Positions 32,720-34,785 of a stretch of 34,785 nt of DNA are shown here, one piece after another (within the stretch, counting starts at the first letter, position 1; each line of letters starts with the position of its first letter). A program made the translations under genes and the position numbers. The notes below the pieces were generated by a model. The model was not told the origin of the DNA, searched no databases, and was given only the letters and a program-made list of their open reading frames with translations. The stretch spans positions 1-34,785 of the forward strand of contig NZ_BHZE01000027.1 of assembly GCF_003851885.1 (NCBI RefSeq), read 5' to 3'. Source of the stretch: Thermaurantimonas aggregans (GTDB taxonomy: Bacteria > Bacteroidota > Bacteroidia > Flavobacteriales > Schleiferiaceae).

Positions 32720-33337
32720 ATGCAAGACTTAATCAACATATTCGTCAAGTCCATCTTCGTAGAAAATATGATTTTCGCCTATTTTCTCGGGATGTGTTCC
32801 TATCTGGCAGTTTCTAAAACCGTACGTACTGCAGTAGGTCTTGGGTTAGCAGTAATCTTTGTATTAGGCATCACAATACCCATCAATTATCTGCTGGAAA
32901 ACTATGTGCTCAAAGAAGGAGCTTTAAAATGGATTGATCCATCTTTCGCTACAGTTGACCTGAGCTTTTTGAGCTTCATCATGTTTATTGCAGTTATTGC
33001 TTCAATGGTTCAGCTGGTTGAGATGACGGTAGAAAAGTTTGCACCAGCGCTTTACAATGCACTTGGTATCTTCTTGCCTCTTATAGCCGTAAACTGCTCA
33101 ATTCTCGGTGGAGCCCTTTTTATGCAAGAAAGAGCCTATTCTACAATTACTGAGGCAACTGTATTTGGCATTGGCAGCGGTATAGGTTGGTTTCTCGCCA
33201 TTGTAGCAATTGCAGCCATCCGCGAAAAGATTAAATATTCGAATGTTCCGGCGCCTTTGCGCGGTCTCGGCATTACTTTTATCATCACAGGCCTTATGGG
33301 CTTGGCTTTCATGAGTTTTATGGGTATTAAACTTTAA
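32720..33337 (+). CDS. nqrE: Na+-translocating NADH:quinone reductase subunit E
   Basis: A 205-residue membrane protein with six helices arranged opposite to NqrD. Conserved cysteines C26 ([10 protein letters not shown]) and C126 ([12 protein letters not shown]) complete the intramembrane iron-sulfur site with NqrD. Segments such as [17 protein letters not shown] and [11 protein letters not shown] are typical. Its stop is 11 nt before nqrF, whose start is preceded by a strong GGAGG. Confidence 0.96.
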   Translation: MQDLINIFVKSIFVENMIFAYFLGMCSYLAVSKTVRTAVGLGLAVIFVLGITIPINYLLENYVLKEGALKWIDPSFATVDLSFLSFIMFIAVIASMVQLVEMTVEKFAPALYNALGIFLPLIAVNCSILGGALFMQERAYSTITEATVFGIGSGIGWFLAIVAIAAIREKIKYSNVPAPLRGLGITFIITGLMGLAFMSFMGIKL

Positions 33338-33339
33338 TC

Positions 33340-33344
33340 GGAGG
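33340..33344 (+). promoter_or_regulatory. Strong Shine-Dalgarno sequence before nqrF
   Basis: GGAGG with a 4-nt spacer to ATG 33349. This is unusual in a window where nearly all genes lack a Shine-Dalgarno sequence; the spacer is short, so its use is not certain. Confidence 0.45.
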
Positions 33345-33348
33345 ACAT

Positions 33349-34653
33349 ATGCTATTGAGTGTTAATGTGATTGTAGTAAGTGCAGTAGTATTCTTTGTCG
33401 TAATACTTCTGCTCGTTTCTATCCTGCTCTACGCTAAAGCCAAGCTATCGCCGGGTGGGTTAGTAAAGCTGGATGTAAATGGAACTATACTCGAGGTAGA
33501 AGCCGGAGGTACACTTCTTTCTACGCTCAGCAACAACAAAATATTCTTGCCTTCAGCCTGCGGTGGTGGTGGTACATGCGCCATGTGTAAGTGTCAGGTG
33601 CTGGAAGGTGGAGGTGAAATTCTGCCTACAGAGGTAGGTTACTTCACCCGCAAGCAGATCCAAGACCACTGGAGACTTGGCTGCCAGGTGAAAGTGAAGG
33701 GTGATATGAAAATTCGCGTTCCTGAGGAAGTTTTTGGTATCAAAAAGTGGGAATGCGAAGTAGTGTCAAACTATAATGTTGCAACCTTTATTAAAGAATT
33801 TGTTGTAAAACTGCCTGAAGGCGAAAATCTGCACTTCGAAGCGGGTGGATATATCCAAATCGACGTACCACCTACAACCGTTGATTTCAAAGACATCGAC
33901 ATTCGCCCCCATCCGGATGATCCTGCCGGTCCTGATAAGTTTAAGCCTGATTGGGATAAATACGACATGTGGTCGCTCAAGATGGTTAGCGATGAGCCTA
34001 TCTTCCGCGCTTACTCAATGGCGAATCATCCAGCCGAAGGCAACATAATTATGCTCAACGTTCGTATCGCCACTCCGCCCTGGGACAGAGCTAAGAACAA
34101 ATGGATGGATGTAAATCCTGGTATTTGCTCTTCATACATCTTCTCTCGCAAGCCGGGCGATAAGGTTACCATATCAGGTCCTTATGGTGAGTTCTTTATC
34201 AAGAACACCGACAAAGAAATGATTTACATAGGTGGTGGTGCTGGTATGGCACCCCTGCGCGCACACATCTTCCACTTGTTCCACACACTTAAGACCACCA
34301 GAAAAGTTTCATATTGGTACGGCGGCCGCAGCCGTAGAGAGCTCTTTTACATAGATCACTTCCGCAAAATTGAAAAAGAATTCCCCAACTTCAGATTCTA
34401 TGTTGTGCTCTCAGAGCCGCTCCCTGAAGACAACTGGAAAGTGGCTAAAGACATCAACGACCGCGAAGCTGATGGTTTTGTTGGATTTGTGCACCAAGCC
34501 CTTATCGATAATTATCTGAAATTCCATCCCGAGCCAGAAGAAGTAGAATATTATTTCTGCGGTCCTCCCATGATGAATGCTGCAGTGCTTAAAATGCTCG
34601 ACGATTGGGGTGTACCTAAAGAAAATATATCGTTTGACGACTTTGGAGGATAA
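33349..34653 (+). CDS. nqrF: Na+-translocating NADH:quinone reductase subunit F
   Basis: The 434-residue NADH-oxidising subunit. An N-terminal membrane anchor (residues 5-30) leads to a plant-type [2Fe-2S] ferredoxin domain with C71, C77, C80 and C112. A ferredoxin-reductase module follows: RAYSMAN (220-226) binds FAD, and [11 protein letters not shown] (295-305) together with CGPPMM near the C-terminus bind NADH. It delivers electrons from NADH to the [2Fe-2S] centre and on through the NqrD/E iron-sulfur site to NqrC and NqrB. Last gene of the operon, followed by a terminator. Confidence 0.97.
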   Translation: MLLSVNVIVVSAVVFFVVILLLVSILLYAKAKLSPGGLVKLDVNGTILEVEAGGTLLSTLSNNKIFLPSACGGGGTCAMCKCQVLEGGGEILPTEVGYFTRKQIQDHWRLGCQVKVKGDMKIRVPEEVFGIKKWECEVVSNYNVATFIKEFVVKLPEGENLHFEAGGYIQIDVPPTTVDFKDIDIRPHPDDPAGPDKFKPDWDKYDMWSLKMVSDEPIFRAYSMANHPAEGNIIMLNVRIATPPWDRAKNKWMDVNPGICSSYIFSRKPGDKVTISGPYGEFFIKNTDKEMIYIGGGAGMAPLRAHIFHLFHTLKTTRKVSYWYGGRSRRELFYIDHFRKIEKEFPNFRFYVVLSEPLPEDNWKVAKDINDREADGFVGFVHQALIDNYLKFHPEPEEVEYYFCGPPMMNAAVLKMLDDWGVPKENISFDDFGG

Positions 34654-34660
34654 TCCCGGA

Positions 34661-34698
34661 AAGAAGGTGTCCAAAAAGTAAAGGACGCCTTCTTTTTT
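34661..34698 (+). terminator. Rho-independent terminator after the nqr operon
   Basis: AAGAAGGTGTCC (34661-34672) pairs with GGACGCCTTCTT (34683-34694), a 12-bp stem with one G-T wobble and a 10-nt loop, running into a T tract. The remaining 87 nt of the window show no convincing gene. Confidence 0.88.
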
Positions 34699-34785
34699 AT
34701 TTTGATAAAACCCTTAATTGAAGTAAATTAGAGCCATCATAGACATTTTAAGTGAGGCGAGTAGTCTTTAAACAGCAACCCGGCA

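Noticed and set aside
28744-34653. The Nqr locus as an Rnf complex
   Set aside because: NqrA and NqrF are of clear Nqr type (NqrF with ferredoxin plus FAD/NADH modules), and rnfB/rnfC-type subunits are absent.
34654-34785. End of a converging gene at the right edge
   Set aside because: A short minus-strand frame reading toward the terminator exists after 34740, but it is too short to support any product.

Overview
The window looks like a chromosomal segment of a member of the Bacteroidota, probably an aquatic or marine flavobacterium-like or Cryomorphaceae-like lineage. The evidence is the repeated Bacteroidota-type -7 promoter element TAnnTTTG upstream of several genes, the general lack of Shine-Dalgarno sequences, and a gene set typical of the phylum: BshC, glyoxylate-shunt genes, a photolyase of the divergent bacterial type, a CrtA-like protein and a complete Nqr complex. 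No rRNA, tRNA, CRISPR array or intact insertion sequence was seen. Base composition is moderate over most of the window but clearly AT-rich at about 21.3-26.0 kb.

Layout. 1-206: the end of a glutathione peroxidase gene and its terminator. 211-4305: bshC (bacillithiol synthesis), a glycosyltransferase and a Wzx-like flippase. 4290-7717 (minus): an ScfR/RamB-type regulator, an alpha/beta hydrolase and a GHMP sugar kinase in one tight unit. 7718-10779: a divergent control region, then malate synthase (aceB) and isocitrate lyase (aceA), which together make the glyoxylate shunt. 10912-13336 (minus): a divergent photolyase/cryptochrome and a BASS-type transporter. 13408-14882: secreted-type MsrA, a DUF177 (YceD) protein and ribosomal protein L32. 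14948-17495: a small membrane protein, a glycosyltransferase and a QmcA-like SPFH protein. 17496-17922: an AT-rich stretch with no convincing gene.

17923-24069 (minus) reads as one co-directional run: two methyltransferases, a glycosyltransferase, TolC, a periplasmic adaptor and TsaB. asnB is divergent from it. The methyltransferase/glycosyltransferase/asnB part is AT-rich and mosaic, as expected for surface-glycan genes that recombine or are acquired horizontally. Then come a CrtA-like protein, a secreted M28-PDZ peptidase, a tiny secreted cysteine/lysine-repeat protein, and the complete nqrABCDEF operon (28744-34653), which encodes the sodium-pumping NADH:quinone oxidoreductase and ends in a strong terminator.

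Points of most interest: -7 boxes so close to the start codons of bshC, the ScfR-like regulator and aceB that their mRNAs may be leaderless; an inverted-repeat region between the regulator and aceBA; a photolyase homolog lacking most canonical CPD-contact and Trp-triad residues; interlocked divergent promoters and compositional mosaicism around asnB; and a 58-residue secreted protein with Cys-containing decapeptide repeats. I did not find a clear multi-gene system of a wholly new kind.
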